Of a stretch of DNA of 64,000 nucleotides, positions 8,501-17,432 are shown one piece after another. The stretch is from Pedobacter sp. Lineage in GTDB: Bacteria; Bacteroidota; Bacteroidia; Sphingobacteriales; Sphingobacteriaceae. How positions within the stretch are numbered: the stretch's first letter is position 1; the number at the start of each line of letters is the position of its first letter. The notes under the pieces were generated by a model, which was not told where the DNA came from, searched no databases, and saw only the letters and a program-made list of their open reading frames with translations. The stretch spans positions 18,666 through 82,665 of the forward strand of contig JACMND010000031.1 in the NCBI GenBank assembly GCA_014378705.1, read 5' to 3'. The position numbers and the translations under genes were made by a program.

Positions 8501-10073
8501 AGCAAAAGTTCGCCATGCTATACCTGGGGTAGGATTGATTTCTCCTCCGCCACACCATGATATTTACTCAATTGAAGATCTGGCCCAGTTAATTTTCGAT
8601 CTTAAAAATTCAAATCGTGAGGCCAGGATCAGTGTAAAGCTCGTTTCAAAATCAGGTGTAGGCACCATCGCCGCTGGTGTAGCAAAGGCTCATGCCGACG
8701 TAATCCTGATCTCTGGTTTTGATGGCGGTACCGGAGCTTCTCCTTTAACATCCGTTGTACATGCTGGTTTGCCATGGGAATTGGGACTGGCTGAAGCACA
8801 ACAAACACTTGTCAAAAATAAATTAAGAAGCCGTGTAGTATTGCAGGCTGACGGGCAGATGAAAACCGGGAGAGACATTGCCATTGCTACTTTGCTTGGC
8901 GCTGAAGAATGGGGCGTTGCTACGGCTGCTCTTGTAGCGGGAGGCTGTATTATGATGCGTAAATGTCATTTAAATACTTGCCCTGTTGGGGTGGCAACGC
9001 AAGATCCTGAACTTAGAAAATTGTTTAGCGGTAAACCGGAGCATATTGTAAACTTATTTCGTTTTATTGCCGAAGAGTTACGTGAAATTATGGCAGAACT
9101 TGGTTTTCGGACCATAAACGACATGGTTGGAAGAGTTCATTTTTTAAAAATGAATGATATAGACCACTGGAAAGTGAAAAATTTGGATCTTTCAGAGTTG
9201 CTTTACGCGATGGACAATCCTTCAGGGCTAACCTTATACAATAGTGAAAAACAAGATCATGGAATAAGTAATGTGCTTGACTGGCAATTATTAAATGTTG
9301 CAGAAAAAGCGATTGCTACAAGGGAACCGATATTCGCAAATTTTCAAATCAGAAATACAGACCGAACTACCGGAACTATTTTATCCCATGAAATAACTAA
9401 AAAATACCAGTCTGCCGGACTCCCTCAAAATACCATTAACTATAAGTTCCGTGGATCGGCCGGACAAAGCTTTGGTGCCTTTTGCACAAAAGGAATTTCA
9501 TTTGAACTAAGCGGAGAAGCTAATGACTATGTCGGCAAAGGTCTTTCCGGTGCGCAGTTAGCCATTTATCCTGATAAGAGAAGCAAATTATTGCCACAGG
9601 ATAATATGATTATCGGTAACGTCGCTTTGTACGGTGCTACCTCCGGAGAATTATTTGTACGCGGGCAAGCCGGAGAACGTTTTGCGGTTCGAAATTCGGG
9701 CGCAACTGCAGTAGTTGAAGGAGTTGGAGATCATGGCTGTGAATACATGACCGGTGGCCGTGCGTTGATTTTAGGAAAAACAGGAAGGAATTTTGCCGCA
9801 GGCATGAGCGGAGGTATTGCCTGGATTTACAATCCGGATAAAACTTTTGCTCAAAATTGCAATCAGGAAATGGTAGATCTGGATCCATTGTCTGATAATG
9901 ACTCAGAACAAATATTGCAACTGTTACGGAAACATGTTCAGCTTACAGAAAGCAAGCTGGCCACACGGTTGATAAAAGAATGGCAGCATGAAGTTTTAAA
10001 TTTTATAAAAGTTTATCCCAAAGAGTATAAACGAATTCTGAATCAATCAAAGGTTCAACAAGCAGCAAGTTAA
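5547..10073 (+). CDS. gltB: Glutamate synthase, large subunit
   Basis: This 1508-residue protein is the large subunit of NAD(P)H-dependent GOGAT, which converts glutamine plus 2-oxoglutarate to two glutamates. The N-terminal class II amidotransferase has its nucleophile at C22 in FEHDACGVGY, so about 21 residues would be removed as a propeptide. A central linker domain follows. The FMN synthase domain (about 830-1200) contains MSFGSISHEAHSTLA, GGTGASPLTS and the 3Fe-4S cysteines C1134, C1140 and C1145 in CIMMRKCHLNTCPVG. The C-terminal GXGXG beta-helix is at about 1260-1450. Length is normal and no motif is missing. gltD follows after 2 nt, so the two are translationally linked. A perfect inverted repeat lies about 92 bp upstream. 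Confidence 0.97.
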   Translation: MKAEGKKTKQGLYKEEFEHDACGVGYIAQIKGIKSHKIVSDCLTILENMEHRGACGCDPDSGDGAGILIQLPHKFFKQVCNEINIILPEPGQYGVGMLFLPKKPTLKEACRNAINKVAQKSGLQVLGYRKVPVQTAGIGETALSAEPDMEQIFIKRPEHIIKPEDFERKLYVFKNFISKSVAEVVKPGDQQFYVSSCSQHTIIYKGQLTSKQVRNYFIDLEDERVRSAFGMVHSRFSTNTFPSWKLAQPFRFISHNGEINTLKGNLNWFYSGIRSFASPFFSKEEMDTLLPVIDNNQSDSACLDNVVELLYHCGRSLPHVMMMLIPEAWDGNEQMDPLKKAFYEYHATLVEPWDGPAAVTFTDGRIIGATLDRNGLRPLRYMITNDDRIIVASEAGVLITDEAIIIKKGRLQPGKMLITDIKKGKILSDEEVKNEIINKQPYSQWLENYKIRLEELAEPRVAFTQLSNESIFKYQQVFGYTREDIETIIKPMAVGGKEPIGSMGTDIPLAVLSDRPQHLSNYFKQHFAQVTNPPIDPIRERLVMSLVGFMGNNGNLLDEDKMHCHCVALKQPILDNIELEKLRSIDTGLFHAKTLQTYFKADKQNGSLQRGLERLCRYAEDAVHDGFEVLILSDRALDSEHAVIPSLLAASAVHHHLIGKGLRGAVGLVVEAGDVWEVHHFACLIAFGATAINPYLALASIAKLKSDEKIDNSLETSILCKNYIKAVGDGLLKIFSKMGISTLQSYHGSQVFEIVGIQQKVIDKYFCGVVTRLEGLDLDDIAQEALCKHFSGFTSLSSVDHLLAEGGVYQWKRRGEAHLFNPQTVHLLQHATRSNNYEVYKNYAKLINEQTETRYTIRGLLGFAHHRQPVAIEDVEPVEEIMKRFATGAMSFGSISHEAHSTLAIAMNSIGAKSNTGEGGEDELRYQLLPNGDSMRSSIKQIASGRFGVTANYLANADELQIKMAQGAKPGEGGQLPGDKVDEWIAKVRHAIPGVGLISPPPHHDIYSIEDLAQLIFDLKNSNREARISVKLVSKSGVGTIAAGVAKAHADVILISGFDGGTGASPLTSVVHAGLPWELGLAEAQQTLVKNKLRSRVVLQADGQMKTGRDIAIATLLGAEEWGVATAALVAGGCIMMRKCHLNTCPVGVATQDPELRKLFSGKPEHIVNLFRFIAEELREIMAELGFRTINDMVGRVHFLKMNDIDHWKVKNLDLSELLYAMDNPSGLTLYNSEKQDHGISNVLDWQLLNVAEKAIATREPIFANFQIRNTDRTTGTILSHEITKKYQSAGLPQNTINYKFRGSAGQSFGAFCTKGISFELSGEANDYVGKGLSGAQLAIYPDKRSKLLPQDNMIIGNVALYGATSGELFVRGQAGERFAVRNSGATAVVEGVGDHGCEYMTGGRALILGKTGRNFAAGMSGGIAWIYNPDKTFAQNCNQEMVDLDPLSDNDSEQILQLLRKHVQLTESKLATRLIKEWQHEVLNFIKVYPKEYKRILNQSKVQQAAS

Positions 10074-10075
10074 TT

Positions 10076-11548
10076 ATGGGAAAAGCAACAGGATTTAAGG
10101 AGTTCAGCAGGGAACTTCCGGAGAAGATAAAACCCGCTGAGCGTGTTAAAAATTACAATGAGTTTGTAGGGTTGTATGCCGGGGAAGAATTAAACCATCA
10201 GGCTGCACGCTGCATGAATTGCGGGATACCTTTTTGCCATTCGGGTTGTCCGCTTGGTAATGTAATTCCGGAATTCAATGATGCGGTTTACAACGGTAAA
10301 TGGGAAGAGGCTTACCTAATACTCGCATCAACAAACAATTTTCCTGAATTTACCGGGCGGATCTGTCCGGCACCCTGTGAGGCAGCTTGTGTATTAGGCA
10401 TTAACAAACCGCCGGTTACCATAGAAGAAATTGAAAAACACATTATAGAGATCGCATTTTCTAAAGGGTACATCAAACCGTACAAACCTGTTTTAAGAAC
10501 AGGTAAAAAGGTAGCCGTTATAGGTTCAGGTCCGGCTGGTTTAGCCGCTGCTGCTCAGTTAAATAAGGCCGGGCATCTTGTAAAAGTTTATGAACGTGAT
10601 GATTTGCCGGGCGGTTTATTAAGATATGGTATACCTGATTTTAAATTGGATAAAGCGGTGGTTGACCGGAGAATCCGATTAATGGAAGAGGAGGGAATAC
10701 AGTTTAAATGCAATACAGAAGTTGGCAAAAACGGAAGTATGCAGGAATTTATAAATGCGTACGATGCGGTAGTAATGGCTTCGGGGTCAACCATTCCAAG
10801 GAATCTTCATATCCCGGGAAGGGAAACTAAAGGTATTTATTTTGCGATGGATTTTTTGAAACAACAGAATAAAACGCTGAACAGAAGTAAATTTACAGAG
10901 GAGCATATCCTCGCAACCGGAAAAGACGTGGTTGTAATTGGTGGCGGAGATACAGGATCAGATTGTGTAGGAACTTCAAACCGCCAGCTTGCTAATTCTG
11001 TTAAACAGTTTGAGCTTATGGTTCAGCCTCCGCAGGAGCGGAATGAGTACATGCCATGGCCTAACTTTCCAATGATCTTAAAAACCACCAGTTCGCATGA
11101 AGAAGGTTGTGAACGTTTTTGGGGAATCAACACCAAAGCATTTTTAAGCGATGATCAGGGTGCTTTGAGATCTATTTTAATTTCTGAAGTAAGCTGGGAA
11201 ATTGATCGTTTAGGAAGGCCTGTAAATTTTATTGAAAAAGAAAACTCAGAACGTGAAATTCCATGTCAGTTGGTTTTACTTGCAATGGGTTTTGTGCATC
11301 CGCAACATGAAGGTTTGATAATTAAATCGGGTGTTCAACTTGACGAAAGAGGAAACGTGAAGGCGAAAGAAGGTGATTATCTAACCAATGTAAGCAAAGT
11401 GTTTGCTGCAGGCGACATTCGCAGAGGGCAATCACTGGTAGTATGGGCAATTTCTGAAGGAAGGGAAGCAGCCCGAAAAGTGGATGAATTTTTAATGGGT
11501 CACTCTTCACTGCCTACAAAAGACCGGATTAAGCAGCAATTGGTGTGA
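10076..11548 (+). CDS. gltD: Glutamate synthase, small subunit
   Basis: This 490-residue flavoprotein passes electrons from NAD(P)H to GltB. The N-terminal cysteine clusters, CMNCGIPFCHSGCPLGN (about 47-61) and RICPAPCEAACV (about 95-105), bind the 4Fe-4S centres. The FAD motif is VAVIGSGPAGLAAAAQL near residue 144, and the NAD(P)H motif is VVVIGGGDTGSDCVG near 284. The C-terminal FAD motif is VFAAGDIRRGQSLVVWAI. The ATG follows the gltB stop after 2 nt, which indicates one transcript and coupled translation. The gene ends convergent with the TrmH-family gene. Confidence 0.96.
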   Translation: MGKATGFKEFSRELPEKIKPAERVKNYNEFVGLYAGEELNHQAARCMNCGIPFCHSGCPLGNVIPEFNDAVYNGKWEEAYLILASTNNFPEFTGRICPAPCEAACVLGINKPPVTIEEIEKHIIEIAFSKGYIKPYKPVLRTGKKVAVIGSGPAGLAAAAQLNKAGHLVKVYERDDLPGGLLRYGIPDFKLDKAVVDRRIRLMEEEGIQFKCNTEVGKNGSMQEFINAYDAVVMASGSTIPRNLHIPGRETKGIYFAMDFLKQQNKTLNRSKFTEEHILATGKDVVVIGGGDTGSDCVGTSNRQLANSVKQFELMVQPPQERNEYMPWPNFPMILKTTSSHEEGCERFWGINTKAFLSDDQGALRSILISEVSWEIDRLGRPVNFIEKENSEREIPCQLVLLAMGFVHPQHEGLIIKSGVQLDERGNVKAKEGDYLTNVSKVFAAGDIRRGQSLVVWAISEGREAARKVDEFLMGHSSLPTKDRIKQQLV

Positions 11549-11608
11549 AGCAGCAAGATATGAGGGATCGGGTTTAAGCTTTACGCTACTAGTTTTGAGC
11601 TACAAGAA

Positions 11609-12145
11609 TTATTCTGTAGTTTTAAGTTTAGTGTAAAAATCCCATAAAACAATGCCTGCTGATATTACGATATTAAACGAATGTTTCGTTCCGAATTGTG
11701 GGATCTCAATGCAATCATCAATCAACTTCATCGCTTTTTCAGAGATTCCGTCAACCTCGTTGCCAAAAATCAGTGCGTATTTTTCATCAATTTCTGGTTG
11801 AAATAAATTTAGCATCGTACTGGAAGAAGCCTGTTCGATGGCTATGATTTTAAACCCTTCCTGCTTCAACAAAATTATTGCGTCCATAATGTTTTCCTGA
11901 TATATCCAGTCAACTGAATTGGTTGCTCCGAGTGCTGTTTTTTCTATTTCGCGGTGAGGGGGTTGTGCGGTGATCCCACATAAAATTATTTTTTCGACGG
12001 CAAATGCATCTGATGTCCTGAAAATTGATCCTATGTTGTGCATGCTTCGCACACTATCCAGAATAATAACGACGGGTAGTTTTTCCTGATTTTTAAATTC
12101 TTTAACGGTAGCCCGTTTAAGGTCGTCAAGTTTAAGTTTTATCAT
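11609..12145 (-). CDS. TrmH/SpoU-family RNA 2'-O-methyltransferase
   Basis: This 178-residue SPOUT-fold methyltransferase uses SAM to methylate a ribose 2'-OH in tRNA or rRNA. Motif 1 is SMHNIGSIFRTSDAF (about 34-48, with the conserved N and R), motif 2 is LIFGNEVDGISEKAM (about 128-142), and motif 3 is CIEIPQFGTKHSFNIVISAGIVLWDF (about 146-171), which together form the C-terminal knot. It lacks the extra N-terminal substrate domain of RlmB, so TrmH-like tRNA Gm18 or a related target is possible. The start lies 22 bp after the MFS stop, so the two are probably co-transcribed. The exact target base cannot be assigned. Confidence 0.87.
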   Translation of the reverse strand: MIKLKLDDLKRATVKEFKNQEKLPVVIILDSVRSMHNIGSIFRTSDAFAVEKIILCGITAQPPHREIEKTALGATNSVDWIYQENIMDAIILLKQEGFKIIAIEQASSSTMLNLFQPEIDEKYALIFGNEVDGISEKAMKLIDDCIEIPQFGTKHSFNIVISAGIVLWDFYTKLKTTE

Positions 12146-12167
12146 ATTTGTTTAACTAGAAAGTAAC

Positions 12168-13406
12168 TTACGGCCTTGCGGCAGATAACCTAAGTTTCCA
12201 TTCCCTTAAAAAATCAAGTTTATGCAAGGCGTAATAACCGAATGAGGTAAAAATACAAACTCCGCACAAAACCCACCATAATAAACTGTAGCCCCCTTTT
12301 TGGATCAGAACAGCTCCGTAAATAGGTGCCAGTACCTGGGCAAAAGACCAGGCAATGGTATATAATGCGGCATACTCGCCACGGTTTTGTTCATTGGTTC
12401 TGGAGATCCAGAATGTGTTCATAAAAGGCATAGAAAGCATTTCAGCTAATGTAATTACACAAACAGAAAGAATGGCCACCCAGGCTGCTGCAGGAAAAAT
12501 GTTGAACAACGAAAATCCTATCCCAGCTAAAAAAACGCCAGCAGTTACAAAAATCAAGCTTGGCCTACGGCCTTCCAATTTATGAATCAGAACCATTTCC
12601 ATAAGTACAATTAAGATCCCGTTTAAAGCCATTAACAAACCGATAAACTGTTCGTTGAAGTGCCACTCGGTTTTAAAGAAAACAGGTTGCATGGTAAATA
12701 GCTGAAAAAAGCATGAGGCAAATAAGATGGTGAGTAATATAAAAAATAAATATTTTTTGTCTTTATATGCCGAGACAGGAATGGGTATTTTATTTAAAGA
12801 AGCGGATATTTTTTGCTTTTGAACCGGTTTCAAAAGTTTTAATAATAACATGGCGGCTAATATATTGCTGCATCCATCTACATAAAATAACAGGTTGTAA
12901 TTAACTGAGGCCAACAAACCACCGAGCGCCCCTCCGAAAGACCATCCGAGGTTAATAGCCAGCCGGTTTAAAGAATATGAACGGGTGCGAACTTTTTCAG
13001 TGCTATAGTGTGCGATGGCTGTAGAATTAGCCGGTCGGAACGACTCGTTGCACATACTTAAGATAAACGTACCAATACTTAGTGAAATAAAAGTTTCCAG
13101 AAAACTGAGCGAAATAAACATGATCCCGCCGCTTATCAATGCGCCTACCTGAAGGTAATAAAAACCGTATCTGTCTGTAATCTTTCCCCCGATAAACGCA
13201 CCAACTATAGAACCCGCCCCATACAAAGCCATCACAATTCCAGCCTGTACAATGCTGAATTTTAATTGCTGTGTAAAGTAAATGGTCATGAATGGCAAAA
13301 CCATCGTACCGCTTCGGTTCACAAACATAACCAGCGATAGATACCAGCTTTCTTTGGATAAACCGCTGTAAGCGTCTTTGTACAATCGTATGGTATGATC
13401 CAGCAT
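12168..13406 (-). CDS. MFS transporter
   Basis: This 412-residue major facilitator superfamily protein has about 12 membrane segments in two halves with a basic central loop (KPVQKQKISASLNKIPIP, about 195-212). The MFS loop 2-3 signature appears as GGKITDRYGFYYLQVGA near residue 73. The subfamily resembles drug/metabolite efflux proteins (YdeE/MdtH-like), but the substrate is not readable. A TATATTTG box lies only 4 nt upstream of the ATG, which suggests a near-leaderless mRNA. The TrmH-family gene follows 22 bp downstream. The track ORF at 13027-13413 is an out-of-frame shadow. Confidence 0.88.
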   Translation of the reverse strand: MLDHTIRLYKDAYSGLSKESWYLSLVMFVNRSGTMVLPFMTIYFTQQLKFSIVQAGIVMALYGAGSIVGAFIGGKITDRYGFYYLQVGALISGGIMFISLSFLETFISLSIGTFILSMCNESFRPANSTAIAHYSTEKVRTRSYSLNRLAINLGWSFGGALGGLLASVNYNLLFYVDGCSNILAAMLLLKLLKPVQKQKISASLNKIPIPVSAYKDKKYLFFILLTILFASCFFQLFTMQPVFFKTEWHFNEQFIGLLMALNGILIVLMEMVLIHKLEGRRPSLIFVTAGVFLAGIGFSLFNIFPAAAWVAILSVCVITLAEMLSMPFMNTFWISRTNEQNRGEYAALYTIAWSFAQVLAPIYGAVLIQKGGYSLLWWVLCGVCIFTSFGYYALHKLDFLREWKLRLSAARP

Positions 13407-13410
13407 CAGG

Positions 13411-13418
13411 CAAATATA
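13411..13418 (-). promoter_or_regulatory. -7 box TATATTTG, 4 nt before the MFS start codon
   Basis: The minus strand reads TATATTTGCCTGATG, an exact match to the Bacteroidota -7 consensus TAnnTTTG. No TTTG lies at the usual 19-nt spacing (the nearest is 23 nt away). If functional, transcription would begin at or within a few nt of the start codon. Confidence 0.5.
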
Positions 13419-13511
13419 GAGGCTAATTTATAAAAGCTTAACAAAAACAGTGGATTAAACTTGTTTCATTAACCGCCCATATTTATCATCGTTAAATTAA
13501 AAAACCTTAAT

Positions 13512-15803
13512 TTATTTTGGATCATCTGAATAAGAATAAGGGTACGATCTGGAGGTCGTACCTCTTTTTAATTCGGGAGTGGGAGACATAACAAACTCCA
13601 ATTTAGCCCCTTTAACTAAAGCAGGGTGGCTAATCCAGTTCATCTCATTAATTTGTCCATTTAATTTCATTTGGCTGATGTACACATTAACAGGAGAATT
13701 TGACGGAGCATTTACTATTATTTTTTTTCCGTTTTCAAGGTTCACAGTAATTTTTTTAAAAAGTGGCGCACCTAAAACATATTGGTTGGTTGCGGGTGTA
13801 ACCGGATAAAAACCCATCGCAGAAAACAGATACCAGGCGGATGTTTGACCGTTGTCTTCGTCACCGCAGTATCCGTCAGGAGTGGCTTTATACAACCGAT
13901 CCATAATTTGCCGTACCCAATATTGTGTTTTCCACGGTGCTCCGGCATAATTATACAGATAGGGCATGTGTTGAATTGGCTGGTTGCCATGCGCATATTG
14001 TCCCATATTGGCTATTTGCATTTCCCTTATCTCGTGGATTACACCACCATATGCACTTTCATCAAAAATAGGTGGTATGGAAAATACTGAATCCAGTTTG
14101 TTTATAAACTTTTCTTTACCTCCCATCAGGTTTGCCAGACCCTTAACATCCTGAAAAACAGACCATGTGTAGTGCCAGCTATTTCCCTCCGTAAAAGCGC
14201 CTCCCCATTTAAAAGGGTTAAAAGGCGATTGAAATTTGCCATCCTGATTTTTCCCTCTCATTAATCCACTAGCCGGGTCAAATAGATTTTTGTAATTCTG
14301 GCTTCTGGCGGCATAAAGGTCAATTTCGCTTTTTGGTTTTTTAAGTGCTTTGGCTAATTGATAAATTGCAAAGTCATTATAGGAATACTCAAGGCTTCTG
14401 GCAGCATTCTCATTGACATTCACATCATATGGAACATAACCCAACTTGTTGTAATATTGTACGCCCTCTCTGCCAACGGCATCGATTGGGCCTTCATTAT
14501 TGGCACCTTTTATAACAGCCTGATAAAGAGTTTCTATATCGTAACCTCTTAAACCTTTGATGTAAGCATCGGCCACCACGGAAGCAGAATTCTGGCCGAT
14601 CATTACATTAGCATATCCCGGACTTGACCATTCGGGCAGCCATCCCCCTTCTTTGTAATCATTGATTAACCCTTGCTGCATTTCTTTATTTATAGACGGA
14701 TAAATTAAGTTCAGAAAAGGGTATAGCGCTCTAAAAGTATCCCAAAAACCTGTTCCAGCGAACATGTAACCAGGCAACACTTCTCCATTGTAGGGGCTCC
14801 AATGAACAATCTTATCATCAGCGTTTATTTCATACAACTTATTCGGGAAAAAGACGGTCCGGTAAAGACAAGAATAAAATGTCCTAACCTGATCTACCGT
14901 ACCTCCTTCAATCTCAATTTTACCTAAGGTTTCATTCCAGATCTTTCGTCCGCTATTTTTGGTCTGGTCAAAACTTTGATTCCCAACTTCCCGCTTAAGA
15001 TTAAGTAAAGCCTGATCTGCACTTATAAATGATGAAGCAATTTTTACATTTACCTGCTCGCCTTTATAAGTTTTAAAACCGATTACTGCAGCAGAATGAT
15101 CAGCGGAAAGCTCGTTTTTATTTGAACTGAAATTTTTTCCATCCCAGGTTCCAGACACGGTAAAGTCTTTATCAAACTGAAGTACAAAGTAATTTCTAAA
15201 ATTCTTAAGCGTACCGCTGCTATAGCGGGTAGAATACCCAATAATTTTTCTTTCTGAGGGAATAATTTTAACATATGATCCTTTATCAAATGCATCCAAT
15301 ACAACATAGGCACTATCTGTTTTGGGGAATGTAAATCTAAATTGGGCCGCACGCTCCGTGGGAGAAATTTCGGTGGTAACATCATGGTCGGCCAGATATA
15401 CACTATAATAATATGGCTTTGAGATTTCAGATTTGTGGGAGAACCAGCTTGCCCGCTCATTTTGCCCGATGTTAAGTTTACCGGTAACGGGCATAATGGA
15501 AAATTGTCCATAATCATTCATCCATGGGGATGGCTGATGAGTTTGTTTAAACCCAAGAATTTTATCAGCAGAGTAAGTATAAGCCCAACCGTCGCCCATT
15601 TTACCCGTTTGAGGTGTCCACAGGTTCATCCCCCACGGCAATCCAATAGCCGGATACGTGTTTCCGTTAGATAATGAAGGTTTAGAATCAGTTCCCATTA
15701 ACGGGTTAACATAGTCAACCGGGTCAATCACCTTATCAACGTTTTGCGCTTCTAATCCAAAGCTTAGTAGGGCTAGTATAATTGTTAGAGAAATGTTTTT
15801 CAT
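13512..15803 (-). CDS. GH92 family alpha-1,2-mannosidase (secreted)
   Basis: This 763-residue glycoside hydrolase is of family 92, exo-acting calcium-dependent alpha-mannosidases that trim mannans or N-glycans. A signal peptide (about 1-20, cleaved after EAQ) directs export. The N-terminal beta-sandwich starts at VDPVDYVNPLMGTDSKPSLSNGNTYPAIGLPWGMN. The (alpha/alpha)6 domain carries WDTFRALYPFLNLIYP, GNQPIQHMPYLYNYAGAPWKTQYWVR and CGDEDNGQTSAWYLFSAMGFYPV, the family signatures that include the catalytic acid and base region. Length is typical. Unlike most Bacteroidota GH92 genes it has no SusC/SusD partners or other glycosidases beside it. It appears monocistronic. Confidence 0.94.
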   Translation of the reverse strand: MKNISLTIILALLSFGLEAQNVDKVIDPVDYVNPLMGTDSKPSLSNGNTYPAIGLPWGMNLWTPQTGKMGDGWAYTYSADKILGFKQTHQPSPWMNDYGQFSIMPVTGKLNIGQNERASWFSHKSEISKPYYYSVYLADHDVTTEISPTERAAQFRFTFPKTDSAYVVLDAFDKGSYVKIIPSERKIIGYSTRYSSGTLKNFRNYFVLQFDKDFTVSGTWDGKNFSSNKNELSADHSAAVIGFKTYKGEQVNVKIASSFISADQALLNLKREVGNQSFDQTKNSGRKIWNETLGKIEIEGGTVDQVRTFYSCLYRTVFFPNKLYEINADDKIVHWSPYNGEVLPGYMFAGTGFWDTFRALYPFLNLIYPSINKEMQQGLINDYKEGGWLPEWSSPGYANVMIGQNSASVVADAYIKGLRGYDIETLYQAVIKGANNEGPIDAVGREGVQYYNKLGYVPYDVNVNENAARSLEYSYNDFAIYQLAKALKKPKSEIDLYAARSQNYKNLFDPASGLMRGKNQDGKFQSPFNPFKWGGAFTEGNSWHYTWSVFQDVKGLANLMGGKEKFINKLDSVFSIPPIFDESAYGGVIHEIREMQIANMGQYAHGNQPIQHMPYLYNYAGAPWKTQYWVRQIMDRLYKATPDGYCGDEDNGQTSAWYLFSAMGFYPVTPATNQYVLGAPLFKKITVNLENGKKIIVNAPSNSPVNVYISQMKLNGQINEMNWISHPALVKGAKLEFVMSPTPELKRGTTSRSYPYSYSDDPK

Positions 15804-16164
15804 CAGTATTTTTATTTTGTTATAAAAATTTCATAGTCAATATTTTTTTCCAGATGATTATCGGGATTACATCGATAAATCAAAGTAGCCAGCCCGGATT
15901 TCAATAATTCATTTTGTTGGCCGATAATAAACAAGACATAAAATTATTAGAACGCAATGTAAATGATTTCATTTTTTATTTAGCCCTACTCAATGATTTG
16001 TAAATAACTAAAACGATTATTGGACATTCATTTTAAAATCTAATAATTGGGATTGCTTTACCTGTACTTTGTAGTTGCTTTCAACCATACATAGCGTTGG
16101 CAATTCAAATAACTAAGCCATAATAAAGAGTTTTAAATTCGTTCTTAAACAATGCTGAAAAATC
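15804..16164. other. Intergenic region, no gene seen
   Basis: This AT-rich stretch lies between the GH92 start and the terminator of the tRNA-Ser gene. I see no ORF of note, no RNA motif and no strong TTTG/TAnnTTTG pair. It presumably contains the GH92 promoter. Confidence 0.5.
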
Positions 16165-16199
16165 AAAAAGCCTGCAAATCAAATGATTGCAGGCTTTTT
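16165..16199. terminator. Rho-independent terminator downstream of tRNA-Ser
   Basis: AAAAAGCCTGCAA and TTGCAGGCTTTTT are inverted copies around a short loop. The hairpin is flanked by T-runs in both orientations, and on the minus strand it lies just after the tRNA 3' end. Confidence 0.8.
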
Positions 16200-16217
16200 G
16201 TCTAAAGTTTAATAGTG

Positions 16218-16304
16218 CGGAGAGCTAGGGATTCGAACCCCAGGAACCTTTAACAGTTCAACAGTTTTCAAGACTGCCGCAATCGACCACTCTGCCAGCT
16301 CTCC
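16218..16304 (-). tRNA. tRNA-Ser (anticodon UGA)
   Basis: The minus strand folds as an 87-nt class II tRNA. The acceptor stem is GGAGAGC/GCTCTCC with discriminator G. The anticodon stem is GCAGT/ACTGT enclosing loop CTTGAAA (anticodon TGA). A long variable arm follows, and the T loop is TTCGAAT. CCA is not encoded. It decodes UCA and probably other UCN codons. A terminator follows directly. Confidence 0.95.
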
Positions 16305-16391
16305 GCCGCAAAAGTACAAACTCAAATCAATTATGCAAATTGCATCCTGATATTTTTTAAGCCAGAAGTTTAAATGGCAGGTATAGAAGTA

Positions 16392-16424
16392 TTTAAGCTT
16401 TGAACTATCAGCTTTAAGCTTTGA
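16392..16424. repeat. Short direct repeat TTTAAGCTTTGA, period 21 bp
   Basis: TTTAAGCTTTGA occurs at 16392-16403 and again at 16413-16424. A related TTTAAGCTTTACGCT lies in the gltD/TrmH gap near 11573. These AGCTTT-rich stretches sit just past gene 3' ends and have no visible coding role. Confidence 0.5.
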
Positions 16425-16436
16425 GCTGGTATTGAT

Positions 16437-17423
16437 CTACTTTTTCATCAGCCTTTCCTGTGCCGGCTCTTTTCTGAAACTATTAAATTGAGGTTTTGAG
16501 ATTTTAATGCTCCGTTTAGAAAGGTCTATACTGGCGTTGAGTTCAAATCCCACCAAAATAATTAACGAATTTAAATAAAGCCAGATCATTAAAACAATCA
16601 GAGTTCCGATGGAGCCATATATTTTATTATAAGTACCGAAGTTGTTGATGTAATATGAAAATCCCCAAAAGGTGAGTATAGCAAGGATAGTTGCCATCCA
16701 TGATCCAGCACTAAAAAAACGCCACTTCTTGGCATTTGCGGGGCCGTAACGGTAAAGAAGGGATATAGTAACGAAATAAATAGTAATTAAAATAAACCAG
16801 CGCACCATGTTGATTATAAAAATCCAGAACGCGTCATTAAACTTGAGTTCACTTCTCAGATAAGTAAATATATATTCGCCGATGGTAATAATGACTAACC
16901 CGGAGATTAAAGCGAAAGCGATCATGATCGTTAAATTAAGCGCTACCAACCGTTGCTTAATCCAGCTTCTGGATTCGATGATCAAGGATGATTTGTTAAA
17001 CGCCTCCATCAATGTGGAGATCCCATTTGTAGAAAAAAACAAGGCGAAGAAAAAACCGAATGAAAGAAGCTTCGAGTTTTGATTTTTAACAATGTCAACC
17101 AGCGTTGTTTCAACTGCCAAATACGCATTGTTTGGTAAAACAAGCGATATAAGGTTCATTAACTGGTCCTGGAAGTTATTAATGGGAATATATGGGATGA
17201 GCGTAAACAAAAAAATGATGGCCGGGAAGATAGCCAGCATAAAATTATACGCCAGGGACGATGCTTTATTTATCAACGAATCTTTGGCGATCTCTGAGAA
17301 GAAAAAAGAAGCAACGGTGTATAAGGGAAGCGGACTAAAACCCGGAAGGATCATCACTTTCGTCCATTCAATAAGCAGATAATACGGCCTGAATTTTAAA
17401 AGAAACCTATGCAGCCAGTTCAT
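16437..17423 (-). CDS. YihY/BrkB-family inner membrane protein
   Basis: This 328-residue membrane protein is of the YihY (formerly RNase BN/BrkB) family, with about six membrane segments. The family region ASSLAYNFMLAIFPAIIFLFTLIPYIP (about 54-80) is clear, followed by NGISTLMEAFNKS and GSIGTLIVLMIWLYLNSLIILVGFELNA (about 269-296). The old RNase BN label for this family is known to be wrong; the role is probably envelope-related, possibly transport. It starts 9 nt after the thioesterase stop and ends the operon mltG, thioesterase, yihY. The N-terminus carries a family-atypical basic stretch of about 35 residues before the first helix. Confidence 0.87.
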   Translation of the reverse strand: MNWLHRFLLKFRPYYLLIEWTKVMILPGFSPLPLYTVASFFFSEIAKDSLINKASSLAYNFMLAIFPAIIFLFTLIPYIPINNFQDQLMNLISLVLPNNAYLAVETTLVDIVKNQNSKLLSFGFFFALFFSTNGISTLMEAFNKSSLIIESRSWIKQRLVALNLTIMIAFALISGLVIITIGEYIFTYLRSELKFNDAFWIFIINMVRWFILITIYFVTISLLYRYGPANAKKWRFFSAGSWMATILAILTFWGFSYYINNFGTYNKIYGSIGTLIVLMIWLYLNSLIILVGFELNASIDLSKRSIKISKPQFNSFRKEPAQERLMKK

Positions 17424-17432
17424 TGATCAAAA

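Noticed and set aside
13027-13413. 128-residue minus-strand ORF overlapping the MFS gene
   Set aside because: Out-of-frame shadow of the MFS coding sequence, which has full-length homology features in the other frame.
15083-15517. 144-residue minus-strand ORF within the GH92 gene
   Set aside because: Alternative frame of a well-supported GH92 gene with low-complexity composition.
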